Shown piece after piece: positions 29,573-40,292 of a DNA stretch of 64,000 nucleotides. Source of the DNA: Sphingobacteriales bacterium. GTDB lineage: Bacteria; Bacteroidota; Bacteroidia; Chitinophagales; Chitinophagaceae. How positions within the stretch are numbered: position 1 is the first letter of the stretch; every line of letters starts with the position of its first letter. The translations under genes were made by a program, and so were the position numbers. Location of the stretch: the NCBI GenBank assembly GCA_026391525.1, contig JAPLEF010000105.1, positions 1-64,000 of the forward strand. The letters run 5' to 3'. The notes below the pieces were generated by a model that had not been told where the DNA came from, ran no database searches, and saw nothing but the letters and a program-made list of their open reading frames with translations.

Positions 29573-29950
29573 ATGAATTACCCATCCCACCTGCAGTATA
29601 CTAAAGACCATGAATGGATTAAATTAGAAGGCGATACCGCTACAATCGGTATAACCGATTTTGCGCAACACGAACTGGGCGACATCGTTTATATTGATAT
29701 CAATAGCGTAGGTAAATCATTTGCTGCGGAAGAGATTTTCGGTACCGTTGAGGCTGTTAAAACGGTAAGTGATCTTTTTTTACCGGTAGCCGGAACCGTT
29801 TTGGAAGTGAACCCTGCTCTTGAATCCAATCCCGAACTGGTAAACAGCGACCCTTATGGAGAAGGTTGGATGATCAAAATGAAAGTAGGCGAAGTGGCTG
29901 ATGTGGCAAAACTCATGAATGCAACTGCCTATGCTGCATTGGTTGATTAA
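29573..29950 (+). CDS. gcvH: Glycine cleavage system H protein
   Basis: [32 protein letters not shown]; lipoyl site [11 protein letters not shown]. Confidence 0.96.
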   Translation: MNYPSHLQYTKDHEWIKLEGDTATIGITDFAQHELGDIVYIDINSVGKSFAAEEIFGTVEAVKTVSDLFLPVAGTVLEVNPALESNPELVNSDPYGEGWMIKMKVGEVADVAKLMNATAYAALVD

Positions 29951-29980
29951 GCGCACCTATCGCGGCTGAAAATTACCATC

Positions 29981-30397
29981 ATGACCCTAAAGAAATTCGG
30001 TAGATTTATCCCAGGTATCGCATGGTTTTTTGTGATACTATTCCTCATCACACTTCCAAAAGAGGATATGCCTGATGCAGTAGGCTGGTGGGGCTGGCTC
30101 GAAAAACTGCACTTCGATAAATGGGTTCATGCAGGGATGTTTGCTATCCAAACATGGCTGCTCATTATTCCGGTAAACAAGTTTGATATCCCTATAAAAG
30201 AAAAATGGCAATGGATGATAAGGGTATGTATGGCCGCTATCGTTTGGGGCATTTTTACCGAAATCATTCAACTATATGTTCCGGGAAGGAGTTTTGATTT
30301 GCTAGACTGGGCGGCTGACAGTTTAGGCGCATTATTGGCTTTGCTGTTAGCTAAAAGGCTGTTTCTGCGTAATTTGGAAAAAAAATCAATCGATTAA
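29981..30397 (+). CDS. VanZ family protein
   Basis: DKWVHAGMFAIQTW, TEIIQLYVPGRSFDLLDWAADSLGALLA. Confidence 0.85.
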   Translation: MTLKKFGRFIPGIAWFFVILFLITLPKEDMPDAVGWWGWLEKLHFDKWVHAGMFAIQTWLLIIPVNKFDIPIKEKWQWMIRVCMAAIVWGIFTEIIQLYVPGRSFDLLDWAADSLGALLALLLAKRLFLRNLEKKSID

Positions 30398-30482
30398 TTG
30401 CACCTCATTGGCTTACAAATGGCTCGTGCTGTTGTTTTCTATCTTTTAAACCTTATTTTTGTATATGATCGACGTAGAAAAC

Positions 30483-31211
30483 ATGGAATACAATACTACC
30501 AGAAACCATCTCATCATGAAAGAATATGGAAGGCATATTCAAAAGATGATTGAATATTTACTCACCGTAAAAGACAAAGAAGAAAGGCAGAATAATGCTT
30601 ATGCAGTGATAGAACTGATGGGCTTCCTGAATCCGCATTTGAAGAATGTAGAAGATTTCAGGCACAAACTGTGGGATCATTTATTCCTGATCAGCAATTT
30701 TGAATTAGACGTGGAAAGTCCATACCCAATTCCTACCCGTGAAACCCTGAAAGCAAAACCCGAAATACTTAGATATCCCAAACGGTATCCGAAATTCAAC
30801 CACTTAGGAAAGAATATTGAAGTGGTGATAGACAAAGCCCTTAAAGAACAGAATCCGGAAAAGAAACAAGGTTTTGCCAATGCCATTGCTTATTACATGA
30901 AGCTTACTTATAGCAACTGGCATAAAGAATTGGTTCACGATGATACCATTCAAGGTGAATTGAGCAGCATGACGAAAGGCGAACTGGAATTCAACAACAA
31001 GCCTTTTGTAAAACACCGCACCGATAACCGACCCGAACGCGATGATTATGGCAATACTGCACGTGTGCCTTACCGTCAGAATTTTGGTGCCAGAGATAAC
31101 CGCAATAATAACCGGGGAGATAATCGTGGTGGTAACCGTCCCAATAATGGTGGTCGCGATAACCGGGATAACCGCAATACGAACAACCGTAATTTCAAAA
31201 AAAGATATTGA
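30483..31211 (+). CDS. DUF4290 domain-containing protein with Arg/Asn/Gly-rich C-terminal tail
   Basis: MEYNTTRNHLIMKEYGRHIQKM; low-complexity RDNRNNNRGDNRGGNRPNN tail; start trimmed to ATG 30483. Confidence 0.85.
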   Translation: MEYNTTRNHLIMKEYGRHIQKMIEYLLTVKDKEERQNNAYAVIELMGFLNPHLKNVEDFRHKLWDHLFLISNFELDVESPYPIPTRETLKAKPEILRYPKRYPKFNHLGKNIEVVIDKALKEQNPEKKQGFANAIAYYMKLTYSNWHKELVHDDTIQGELSSMTKGELEFNNKPFVKHRTDNRPERDDYGNTARVPYRQNFGARDNRNNNRGDNRGGNRPNNGGRDNRDNRNTNNRNFKKRY

Positions 31212-31230
31212 CAGGCTAAACCTGCAAATT

Positions 31231-31265
31231 AAAACCCTGATGACCGATTGGCATCAGGGTTTTTT
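31231..31265 (+). terminator. Rho-independent terminator
   Basis: AAAACCCTGATG-ACCGATTGG-CATCAGGGTTTTTT. Confidence 0.9.
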
Positions 31266-31316
31266 ATTAGGTTTGTAAAAGAGGAGTATATATAACTTCC
31301 ATATAACTGAAATCAC

Positions 31317-32621
31317 ATGAATATTTTTGAAGTTACCGGAGGCCATAAATTATCAGGAAGCATAACTCCACAAGGTGCTAAGAACGAGGCCTTACAGGTT
31401 ATCAGTGCGGTTTTGCTGACGGCTGAAGAAGTGCTGATCAAAAACATACCTGATATTATTGATGTAAACCTGCTGATAGAATTGCTGAAAGATATGCAGG
31501 TTAAGGTAAACCGGATAGATACCCATACCTGTACTTTTAAGGCCGATGAGGTGGATGTAGCCTATCTGCAAAGCGACGCCTTCCATCAGAAAAGCGGGCG
31601 TTTACGCGGCTCCGTTATGCTGGCCGGTCCGCTGCTGGCACGGTTCAAGAAAGCCTATCTCCCAAAACCCGGCGGGGATAAGATAGGCAGGCGAAAGCTG
31701 GATACCCATCTGATCGGATTTGAAAAACTGGGCGCCAAGTATACCTATCATGAAGATGCAAGTTATTTCACGCTGGAAGCAGCACAGTTAAAAGGCACAT
31801 TCCTTTTACTCGACGAACCCAGTGTAACAGGAACGGCTAACATCCTGATGGCAGCTGTATTGGCTGAAGGAACCACTAGTATTTACAATGCCGCTTGTGA
31901 ACCTTATATCCAGCAACTCAGCAAGATGCTGGTTCGGATGGGTGCAAGCATCGAAGGAATCGGTAGTAACCTGCTCATCATACATGGGGTTAGCAAACTG
32001 AATGGTACCACACACCAGATGTTGCCCGATATGATTGAAGTAGGGAGCTTTATCGGTTTAGCCGCCATGACCCAAAGCGCTATTACCATCCGAAATGCAG
32101 GCGTTGCAGACCTTGGAGTGATCCCCGATAAATTCCGACAGCTCGGTATTGTGCTTGATATTATCGGAGATGATATCCATATACCTGCACAGGACGACTA
32201 TGAAATACAAAAATTCATGGACGGGGGCATACTCACCATTTATGATCATCCCTGGCCCGGGTTGACACCGGATTTACTGAGTATCATTTTAGTAACCGCC
32301 ATTCAGGCAAAAGGCAGTTTGCTCATCCATCAGAAAATGTTTGAAAGCCGGTTGTTTTTTGTAGATAAACTGATTGAAATGGGCGCACAGGTAATATTGT
32401 GCGACCCGCATCGTGCCGTAGTTGTAGGGCTTGAGCGGGAAAAAAATCTTCGGGGTATCACCATGAGCTCTCCTGATATCCGTGCGGGCGTTTCATTGTT
32501 GATTGCCGCTTTAAGCGCAGATGGCAAAAGCAAGATCCAAAATATTGAACAGATTGATCGGGGATACGAAAATATCGACGGCAGGCTGAATGCATTAGGA
32601 GCAGCCATAAAAAGATTATAA
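31317..32621 (+). CDS. murA: UDP-N-acetylglucosamine 1-carboxyvinyltransferase
   Basis: EPSP-synthase fold; GHKLSGSITPQGAKNEALQVISA, DIRAGVSLLIAAL. Confidence 0.93.
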   Translation: MNIFEVTGGHKLSGSITPQGAKNEALQVISAVLLTAEEVLIKNIPDIIDVNLLIELLKDMQVKVNRIDTHTCTFKADEVDVAYLQSDAFHQKSGRLRGSVMLAGPLLARFKKAYLPKPGGDKIGRRKLDTHLIGFEKLGAKYTYHEDASYFTLEAAQLKGTFLLLDEPSVTGTANILMAAVLAEGTTSIYNAACEPYIQQLSKMLVRMGASIEGIGSNLLIIHGVSKLNGTTHQMLPDMIEVGSFIGLAAMTQSAITIRNAGVADLGVIPDKFRQLGIVLDIIGDDIHIPAQDDYEIQKFMDGGILTIYDHPWPGLTPDLLSIILVTAIQAKGSLLIHQKMFESRLFFVDKLIEMGAQVILCDPHRAVVVGLEREKNLRGITMSSPDIRAGVSLLIAALSADGKSKIQNIEQIDRGYENIDGRLNALGAAIKRL

Positions 32622-32720
32622 TAAAATCCGCTTAATTTGATAGGCAATTGAGAATAAAACTGGTGATGTAAAATCTCACTTCATTCAAGAGCCCGAAATT
32701 TCGCTATTTTTTCTTTTTAT

Positions 32721-33302
32721 TTGCAAATGGTTTCACTGCATCAAAAAATACTGATCATCACTGCTCCATCCGGTGCCGGGAAAACTTCCATCACCCATCA
32801 TCTGATGAAAACTTTTCCAAAACTTGCTTTCTCCGTATCGGCAACAACCCGAGAATCGAGAGAGAATGAAAATGAAGGGGTTGATTATTATTTCATGAAT
32901 ATTGAAACGTTCAAGCAAAAGATACAACAGCATGAATTTGCAGAATGGGAGATGGTTTATGAAGGAAAATATTATGGCACTTTGAAATCGGAGTTAAAGC
33001 GGATTTGGGCCTTTGATAAGGTACCTGTTCTTGATATTGATGTGAAAGGAGCCATTCATGTACAACAACAGTATCCCGAAAATACCCTGAGCATTTTTGT
33101 TGAACCCCCATCAGTAGACGAACTTAAAATCAGGTTACAAGCCAGAGGTACCGAAACTGAAGATACGCTTCGGGCAAGGGTGAATAAAGCAGCCTATGAA
33201 ATATCTTTCAAAGACCAGTTTGATGAAGTGATTGTAAATGCAGAACTTGAAGTGGCATGTGCACAGGCCAGTAAGCTGGTTGCAGATTTTTTAGCCAGCT
33301 AA
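32721..33302 (+). CDS. gmk: Guanylate kinase
   Basis: P-loop TAPSGAGKTSI; SVSATTRESRENENEGVDYYF. Confidence 0.96.
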   Translation: MQMVSLHQKILIITAPSGAGKTSITHHLMKTFPKLAFSVSATTRESRENENEGVDYYFMNIETFKQKIQQHEFAEWEMVYEGKYYGTLKSELKRIWAFDKVPVLDIDVKGAIHVQQQYPENTLSIFVEPPSVDELKIRLQARGTETEDTLRARVNKAAYEISFKDQFDEVIVNAELEVACAQASKLVADFLAS

Positions 33303-33344
33303 ATGAAACTTCAGGATATCATTGCTATTTTCTAATTTTAGCTT

Positions 33345-34634
33345 ATGGAATGGATTGCACTGGTATCGATTGTAATTGCACTGATCCTGATCGGATTACT
33401 TTCAGGGATTGAGATAGCATTTGTTTCTGCGAATAAATTATCCATTGAACTCAAAAAGAAACAGGGCACCAATAGTGGTATCACCTGGGGTTCTTTTTCG
33501 GATAAGCCCACCCGTTTTATCGGTGCATTGCTGTTTTCGCTGAATGTATTGCTGGTGGTTTACGGCCTCCTGATAGGCGATTTTCTGTATCCCGTTTGGA
33601 AATGGTTTGAAGGAAAACTTCCCGCTTCCGCCGCTGATTATGTGAAATATATCAGGCTTTTCGTAGAAACGATCCTTTCCACCATCATCATTCTATTTGT
33701 CGAATTCATGAGCAAGGCCTTCTTCCGGGCAAGAAACAATACCATACTTACTTCTCCGATTGTTACTTCACTGGCGGTATTTTTTTACTGGCTTTTTTCA
33801 TCAGTTGCGGCATTATTCGTGCAGATGGCAGAGTGGATTCTGAAATATGTTTTCAATGTAAAACTCAGCAACAAGAAAGAAGCTTTCAGCAAAATAGACC
33901 TGGAACACTTCCTTCAGCAAAGTAAGAACAATGAGGAAACAGACAGTTCGGAAATCAATAAAGCCCTTTTTGAAAACGCCCTATCCCTGAGCGAAACCAA
34001 AATAAGAGAATGCCTCATCCCCAGAAGGGAGATTGAAGGGATGAGTATCGACCTCCCGATACAGGAAGTGAAAGCCCGTTTCATTGAAACCAAACTAAGC
34101 AAGATTGTTGTTTTTGAGAAGAACATAGACAATATCCTGGGCTATGTTCATCACCTCGACATGTTCAGCAAACCTGCATCTCTCAGGGAAATACTACATC
34201 CCATTCCCACAATACCCGAAACGATGAGCGCTACCGATCTGATGAATAAATTCAGCAAAGAGCGAAAAAGTATCGCCTGGGTGATTGATGAATTTGGAGG
34301 TACTGCAGGCATTGTGACTATGGAAGATCTGCTGGAAGAAATTTTCGGAGAAATAGAAGATGAATATGATGTTGCTGAAACTTTTGTAGACAAACAAATT
34401 GCCAGCGATGAATATCTTTTCAGCGGAAGGCTGGAAATAGACTTCATCAAAGAAAAATACCATTTACGTTTTCCTGGAGATGATGGTGCAGAAACCCTTT
34501 CCGGATACATCATTGAAAACAACGGTGCGATCCCGCATCAAAAGGAACGGATCATTATCGGCAATATGGAATTTGATATCCTCAATGTTACTGACACCAG
34601 GATAGAAACCGTGAAAGTAAAAGTGCTCATCTGA
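33345..34634 (+). CDS. gldE: GldE-like hemolysin/CNNM-CBS membrane protein
   Basis: CNNM TM domain, CBS pair, CorC_HlyC-like C-terminus (IAWVIDEFGGTAGIVTMEDLLEEIFGEIEDEYD). Confidence 0.85.
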   Translation: MEWIALVSIVIALILIGLLSGIEIAFVSANKLSIELKKKQGTNSGITWGSFSDKPTRFIGALLFSLNVLLVVYGLLIGDFLYPVWKWFEGKLPASAADYVKYIRLFVETILSTIIILFVEFMSKAFFRARNNTILTSPIVTSLAVFFYWLFSSVAALFVQMAEWILKYVFNVKLSNKKEAFSKIDLEHFLQQSKNNEETDSSEINKALFENALSLSETKIRECLIPRREIEGMSIDLPIQEVKARFIETKLSKIVVFEKNIDNILGYVHHLDMFSKPASLREILHPIPTIPETMSATDLMNKFSKERKSIAWVIDEFGGTAGIVTMEDLLEEIFGEIEDEYDVAETFVDKQIASDEYLFSGRLEIDFIKEKYHLRFPGDDGAETLSGYIIENNGAIPHQKERIIIGNMEFDILNVTDTRIETVKVKVLI

Positions 34635-34639
34635 TCAAC

Positions 34640-35728
34640 ATGACGGTTGCTGTTCAAATATCCGGTGCTGTTATGGATGAAGAAAGACAGTTGAAGCAAG
34701 CGATTTTTTTTTGTAAAGCCCTTGCAGATTCGAACCCCGGTTTGAAAGCTTATTTTATTTTCAACCACCAGAACATTCCAAACAATGCCCGGCAATCTGG
34801 CTACCAAAATATTTTTATTTCACCATCAGCAACCAACAATTTGCTGCTCCATTTTTGGTACCAGTTCAAATTAACTGCTCAACTGGAGAAAAAGAATACT
34901 AGCCTATTCATCAGTTCTGGTCCCTGTTGCAGTTTTAGAACTGCTACCCGGTCGGTTATCTGTTTGGATTGGCCTGATTTGCATAACAGGAATGGACGTT
35001 ACCTGAAGAGATTCCTTCCTAAATTCATCAGTCAGTCTATCTTGATTCAGGTACCAAATGATTATGTACAAGAACAGGTGTTGCTGAAATTTCCTTTAGC
35101 AGCTTCAAAACTGGTGGTCATCCCAAGCGGCTTCTGCCTCCCTTTAATTGAAAATACCGAAGCTTCCTTAGTTGCCTTAAAAAATGAACTTACCGGAGGA
35201 AAGGAATATTTTCTGTACGAGGCAAGGTGTGGAACAATTGAGGATTGCATAACCCAACTAAAGGCATTTTCTCATTTCAAGAAATGGCAGCAATCTAATT
35301 TTCGTTTAGTGCTTATCGTTAGTAAAGAACAGCATAAGGCAATCTCGGTGAAGTTGCCTACTTACAAATACAAAACAGAAGTCCATCTCCTCTTGTCTGA
35401 AGAAAAAGTTCATTCAAAAATATTATACGCTGCTGCATACACGGTACTGCTAATGCCATCGAACTTGGGCGTTAACCCCTATATCATCCGTATGCTGGAA
35501 TCAGGTACAACTTTAGTATTACCCGATCATCCCTATTACCGCTCATCTTTTGGAGCAGCGGTTCATTATACTGCACCCGATGAAAAAGGAATTTCTCAGG
35601 CCATGATCCTTATGTATAAAAATGAAGATGCCAGGAATTCCCTTTTACAATATGCTGCTGAAAAAATGAAAGAACACAGTTTGGAAAATAGTTCCCTGAA
35701 ACTAGCTGAAGCCATTTTGAAAACATAA
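34640..35728 (+). CDS. GT-B-type glycosyltransferase
   Basis: VPNDYVQEQVLLKFPLAASKLVVIPSGF and GT4-like C-terminal half. Confidence 0.7.
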   Translation: MTVAVQISGAVMDEERQLKQAIFFCKALADSNPGLKAYFIFNHQNIPNNARQSGYQNIFISPSATNNLLLHFWYQFKLTAQLEKKNTSLFISSGPCCSFRTATRSVICLDWPDLHNRNGRYLKRFLPKFISQSILIQVPNDYVQEQVLLKFPLAASKLVVIPSGFCLPLIENTEASLVALKNELTGGKEYFLYEARCGTIEDCITQLKAFSHFKKWQQSNFRLVLIVSKEQHKAISVKLPTYKYKTEVHLLLSEEKVHSKILYAAAYTVLLMPSNLGVNPYIIRMLESGTTLVLPDHPYYRSSFGAAVHYTAPDEKGISQAMILMYKNEDARNSLLQYAAEKMKEHSLENSSLKLAEAILKT

Positions 35729-35770
35729 CGTACGAAACTCCATAAATTTGCACCTAATCTGAATAACGAT

Positions 35771-36118
35771 ATGCAAAAATCTACCATAACCATCGATGTG
35801 TTACTCGACCCCAATAAAATTCCGGAACAAATCAATTGGGATGCCAGCGATAGCAAAGCTGAATTGAAGCAAAGGGCAAAAGCGATGTGCCTTGCTTTTT
35901 GGGACGGGGCAGATAAATCGGCTATGCGTATAGACCTCTGGACAAAAGATATGATGGTTGATGAGATGGGCGATTTCTTCTACCAGATGCTAATTACCAT
36001 GGCAGACACTTTTAAGCGGGCTACGAATAATGAAAGCTTAACCGAAGAAATGAAAGTTTTTGCCAAATCTTTTCATAAGAAATTTTTTGACCAGTTAACC
36101 ACTGATCAGGAAAAATAG
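35771..36118 (+). CDS. gldC: Gliding motility protein GldC
   Basis: STITIDVLLDPNKIPEQINWDASDS...KAMCLAFWDGADKSAMRIDLWTKDMMVDEM. Confidence 0.88.
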   Translation: MQKSTITIDVLLDPNKIPEQINWDASDSKAELKQRAKAMCLAFWDGADKSAMRIDLWTKDMMVDEMGDFFYQMLITMADTFKRATNNESLTEEMKVFAKSFHKKFFDQLTTDQEK

Positions 36119-36152
36119 CAACTTGATTTTTTCCACTTCAAAAATTGAAAGT

Positions 36153-36605
36153 ATGTCTCTTGAACAAAAAATTATGACGGAAATGAAAGAGGCCATGAAG
36201 GCCAAAGATGAAGCAGTACTCCGTTCGCTGAGGGCCATCAAAGCTGAAATCATCAAAGCCAAAACAGAGCCCGGTGCCGGTGGTGAAATTGATGAAGCAA
36301 CAGAACAGAAGTTCCTGCAAAAGATGATGAAACAACGCAGGGATTCGCTTGACATCTTTGAAAAACAAGGAAGGGCAGATCTTGCACAAAAGGAAAAAGA
36401 AGAAATGGAAGTGATTGAAAGATTCCTTCCAAAGCAATTAAGCCCCGATGAAATCAGGGTTGCGCTTTCACAAATCATTGCTGAAACTGGTGCGGCTTCG
36501 CCTGCTGATATGGGCAAAGTGATGGGCGTGGCCTCCAAACAGCTGGCTGGCAAAGCCGATGGTAAAACCATCAGTGAACTGGTAAAAGAAATGCTTGCTT
36601 CCTGA
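36153..36605 (+). CDS. GatB/YqeY domain-containing protein
   Basis: MSLEQKIMTEMKEAMKAKDEAVLRSLRAIKAEI; ADMGKVMGVA; start trimmed to 36153. Confidence 0.92.
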   Translation: MSLEQKIMTEMKEAMKAKDEAVLRSLRAIKAEIIKAKTEPGAGGEIDEATEQKFLQKMMKQRRDSLDIFEKQGRADLAQKEKEEMEVIERFLPKQLSPDEIRVALSQIIAETGAASPADMGKVMGVASKQLAGKADGKTISELVKEMLAS

Positions 36606-36634
36606 ACTGCCTAAATTTTGCTTAACCATGGGAT

Positions 36635-37171
36635 ATGATGATTGACCTGTTGTTTTTCATGCTGATGCTGCTGGGAATCTTTAAGGGCTTAAGAAAAGGA
36701 TTGATTCTTTCCTTATTTTCCTTTGCCGGTTTCTTTGTTGCCATGCTTGCAGCCGTGAAATTATCAGCAGTGGTAGCCAATCATATTTCTACCGCAACAG
36801 GATTTTCCAGATGGTTGCCGGTATTGTCGTTCCTTGCGGTATTTCTGATTGTAATAATTTTGGTGAACCTGACTGCAAAACTCTTGCAACATACTGCAGA
36901 ATGGGTGATGCTGGGATGGTTGAACAGAATTGGAGGAATTCTATTTCACCTGCTGATTTATGGAATCTTATTTAGCATCATTTTGTTTTATGCCGTACAA
37001 CTGAATTTGGTTTCCAAAGTACAATCGGAACATTCAGCAGTTTTTCCGCTTATCTACCCTTTAGCACCGGCTTTCATCAATACCATAGGGAAGATAGTGC
37101 CGTTATTTCAAGGCTTGTTTTTGCAACTCGAACATTTTTTTGAAGCGGTTTCTGATAAAATGCAGCATTAA
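36635..37171 (+). CDS. CvpA family protein
   Basis: Small multi-TM protein with CvpA/colicin V production-like pattern. Confidence 0.8.
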   Translation: MMIDLLFFMLMLLGIFKGLRKGLILSLFSFAGFFVAMLAAVKLSAVVANHISTATGFSRWLPVLSFLAVFLIVIILVNLTAKLLQHTAEWVMLGWLNRIGGILFHLLIYGILFSIILFYAVQLNLVSKVQSEHSAVFPLIYPLAPAFINTIGKIVPLFQGLFLQLEHFFEAVSDKMQH

Positions 37172-37257
37172 TAGCTTCTTTCCTCTTTTTTGCTGTAATT
37201 TTAACCCGATACACAACAACCCCTGCGGGGAAATTCTAGCTAAACAGTGGCAGCAGC

Positions 37258-38034
37258 ATGAGTTACGAAATCAGACAAGACGGAAAATTTAAGTTCATAG
37301 AAGAAGGTAACGGTGAAACCCTGATGCTCTTACATGGTTTATTTGGCGCCCTCAGTAATTTTGAAGACCTGATCGAGCATTTCAAAAAATCAAACCAGGT
37401 GGTGGTACCCATACTTCCTTTGCTTGACCTTGATTTATTGCACACTTCTGTTGGAGGTTTACAAAAATTTTTGCAAAGGTTTATCGAGCACCGCAATTAT
37501 AATCGGATCCACCTCATGGGTAATTCTCTTGGTGGGCATGTTGCCTTGGTTCATATCCTGAAAAATCCGGAAAGGATTCAATCTCTCATTCTCACCGGAA
37601 GTTCGGGCCTTTTTGAAAATGGTATGGGCGATACTTACCCAAAACGTGGTGATAAGGAATATATCCGCAATAAAACAGCCCTCACGTTCTATGATCCCAG
37701 GCTGGCAACAGAAGAATTGGTAAATGAGGTTTTTGAAATCACTAATAACCGTTTGAAAGTAATCAAAATCATTGCATTAGCTAAAAGCGCAATCCGCAAT
37801 AATCTCGGAGATGAACTCACAGAAATAAAACAACCCACCTGCCTGATATGGGGAAATAATGATACCATCACTCCCCCTTTTGTTGGTAAGGAATTCAACA
37901 GGCTTATCCCTAATAGTGAATTGCATTTCATTGATAAATGTGGCCATGCCCCTATGATGGAAGTACCCAATGAGTTTAACCGCATCCTTGATGGTTTCCT
38001 TGCGAAAATAAAATCTGCTGCTGCAACAGTTTAA
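37258..38034 (+). CDS. Alpha/beta hydrolase
   Basis: LLHGLFGALSNFEDL, nucleophile elbow GNSLGG, C-terminal GHAPMMEVP. Confidence 0.92.
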   Translation: MSYEIRQDGKFKFIEEGNGETLMLLHGLFGALSNFEDLIEHFKKSNQVVVPILPLLDLDLLHTSVGGLQKFLQRFIEHRNYNRIHLMGNSLGGHVALVHILKNPERIQSLILTGSSGLFENGMGDTYPKRGDKEYIRNKTALTFYDPRLATEELVNEVFEITNNRLKVIKIIALAKSAIRNNLGDELTEIKQPTCLIWGNNDTITPPFVGKEFNRLIPNSELHFIDKCGHAPMMEVPNEFNRILDGFLAKIKSAAATV

Positions 38035-38100
38035 TCTGATTAGTTGTCTAACTTTTAACTGTAATTAACTGCAGCTAAAGTTCAAAGTAAGCACCAAAAA

Positions 38101-38763
38101 ATGTTGACCGCTGACCTTATCAACCACAATATTCCCCGGTTACAGTTACAGGACTCGGTAGGCAAGGCACGCCAGTTGATCAATGATTTCAAACTTACTC
38201 ATCTGCCTGTTATTTCAGAAAATACTTATTTGGGGCTGGTAAGTGAAGAAGATTTATTGGATGTTGAAGATGAAAGGGTACCCATTGAAATGGTACAGGA
38301 TTGTTTTATTGCAGCTTCCGTACCGGATCAGGTTCATTTTCTTAATGCCGTAAATTGCTGTAACCAGTTTGATACGAATATAGTACCCGTTGTAAAAAAT
38401 CAAACCATTTACCTGGGTGTCATCACTACTACGGATTTACTAAAATTCCTTGGAAATTTTGCCGGTGCCGACGAAATAGGTGGCATCATCATCCTTGAAA
38501 TGGAACACCACCAGTTTGCACTTTCTGAAATCAGCCGGATTGTTGAAAGTAACGATAGCACCATTTTACACCTCAACAGCACCACTAATGGTAGTAATGG
38601 AATGTTAACAGTTACGCTTCACCTCAATAAGCGCGAATTGGCAGCGATCATAGCCACTTTCGAAAGATATGAATACCGGGTTTTGTATTCCTTTGGTACA
38701 GAAAAGTTTGAAAATGAAGTGGATACCAACTACCGTCACCTCATGAATTATCTCCATATTTAA
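38101..38763 (+). CDS. CBS domain-containing protein
   Basis: Two CBS-like repeats, then an ACT-like C-terminus. Confidence 0.82.
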   Translation: MLTADLINHNIPRLQLQDSVGKARQLINDFKLTHLPVISENTYLGLVSEEDLLDVEDERVPIEMVQDCFIAASVPDQVHFLNAVNCCNQFDTNIVPVVKNQTIYLGVITTTDLLKFLGNFAGADEIGGIIILEMEHHQFALSEISRIVESNDSTILHLNSTTNGSNGMLTVTLHLNKRELAAIIATFERYEYRVLYSFGTEKFENEVDTNYRHLMNYLHI

Positions 38764-38823
38764 TCTTCATCAATATCATACCATAAGCTATCTTCGAACA
38801 AACTGTTTGGTCTGCATTGTTTA

Positions 38824-40275
38824 ATGAAAATAATACCGCTTTGCATATTGCTACTTTTTATTTGTGCCACAGGCAAAACAATTGCCCAGGTTCAGCCGGC
38901 ATACCCGGAATTCCGCGATGAGCTGCCGCTAAAGCTTAAAGAAGATTCTTCCAGTAAATTGCTGATCAGGGAAATCACCATTAAAGGCAATAAAAAAACC
39001 AGAAGCTATATCATCCTTCGCGAAATCTTATTAAAAAAAGGCGACTCCGTAATTGCCGGGAAACTGATGGAATTGGTCACTCTATCGAAAAATCTGGTTT
39101 ACAACAGCAACCTGTTCCTTGAAGTAGACATACAACCCATCCTGGAATCGGCCTATGAACTGCGTTTAGAGGTAACCGTTAAAGAAAGGTGGTATATCCT
39201 TCCCATCCCGCAGTTCAAACTAACCGACCGCAACTTCAATGAATGGTTCAAGGTATATAATGCAGATTTTAACCGGGTGATTTATGGGGCGAAATTCACA
39301 CACTACAATTTTAGCGGAAGAGGCGACCAGTTGAGGGTTTCCTTACTCAGCGGATATGCCCGATCATTATCATTCAGCTATGCTGCCCCGGCAAGCAATA
39401 ATGCCCTTACCGAGGGATATTCGATAGCAACCTCCTATACTCAAAACAGGGAAATACCTATCCAAACCAGCCAAAACAATAAACTGATTGAATTCAAGAG
39501 GGATGATTTTGTGCGTGATAACTTCGCCATATCCTTATCATACAGAATCCGGAGAGGCTATTTCGTCAGGCATTTCTTTGCAGCCCAATACAGCTATACC
39601 AAAGTAAATGATAGTATCGTAACTTCAAAATACAACCCTTCGTATTTCAACACTTCAAAATCTTATGCCCACATCCCTGAAATCAGTTATGCTTTCCTTT
39701 ACTCGAATACCAATAATGTAAACTATCCCCAAAAAGGAAAAATTTATGGTTTCGCTCTGAATAAACGGGGCCTGGGATTTACAGGTGGAACGAATATGCT
39801 TTCTATCGACGGATCATACCGGTTATTCATTCCTCACCAACATCAATTTTTCAGCAGTATAGAGGCAGCGGCAAAATTGAAATTACCTTTCCGCCAGGCC
39901 TATATCAATCAACGGGCACTGGGTTATAACGAATTTTACCTTCGCGGACTGGAATATTATGTTATCGACGGCTATGCAGCAGCGCTGGTGCGTTATACGC
40001 TCGCTAAAAAATTATTCAGTTTTCGTATTCCGGTGCCCTTCCATATCCGTCAAATTCCTTACCTGCCTTTCAGCTTTTATGGAAAGGCCTTCGGAGATGC
40101 CGGTTTTGCCAACAATACTAAAGAGTACAACACCCTCCTGAATAACCGGGCGCTGTATACCTACGGGGTGGGCATTGATATCCTTGCCCTTTACGATACG
40201 GCCATCCGGCTGGAATACAGTTTCAACCAATTAGGTGAAAAGGGGTTATTTTTACATGTGAAAGGAGGTTTTTAA
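38824..40275 (+). CDS. BamA/TamA-family outer-membrane protein
   Basis: Signal peptide, POTRA-like IREITIKGNKKTRSYIILREILLKKGDSV, C-terminal barrel ending in F. Confidence 0.8.
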   Translation: MKIIPLCILLLFICATGKTIAQVQPAYPEFRDELPLKLKEDSSSKLLIREITIKGNKKTRSYIILREILLKKGDSVIAGKLMELVTLSKNLVYNSNLFLEVDIQPILESAYELRLEVTVKERWYILPIPQFKLTDRNFNEWFKVYNADFNRVIYGAKFTHYNFSGRGDQLRVSLLSGYARSLSFSYAAPASNNALTEGYSIATSYTQNREIPIQTSQNNKLIEFKRDDFVRDNFAISLSYRIRRGYFVRHFFAAQYSYTKVNDSIVTSKYNPSYFNTSKSYAHIPEISYAFLYSNTNNVNYPQKGKIYGFALNKRGLGFTGGTNMLSIDGSYRLFIPHQHQFFSSIEAAAKLKLPFRQAYINQRALGYNEFYLRGLEYYVIDGYAAALVRYTLAKKLFSFRIPVPFHIRQIPYLPFSFYGKAFGDAGFANNTKEYNTLLNNRALYTYGVGIDILALYDTAIRLEYSFNQLGEKGLFLHVKGGF

Positions 40276-40292
40276 ACATCCTCCCCTCTTCA

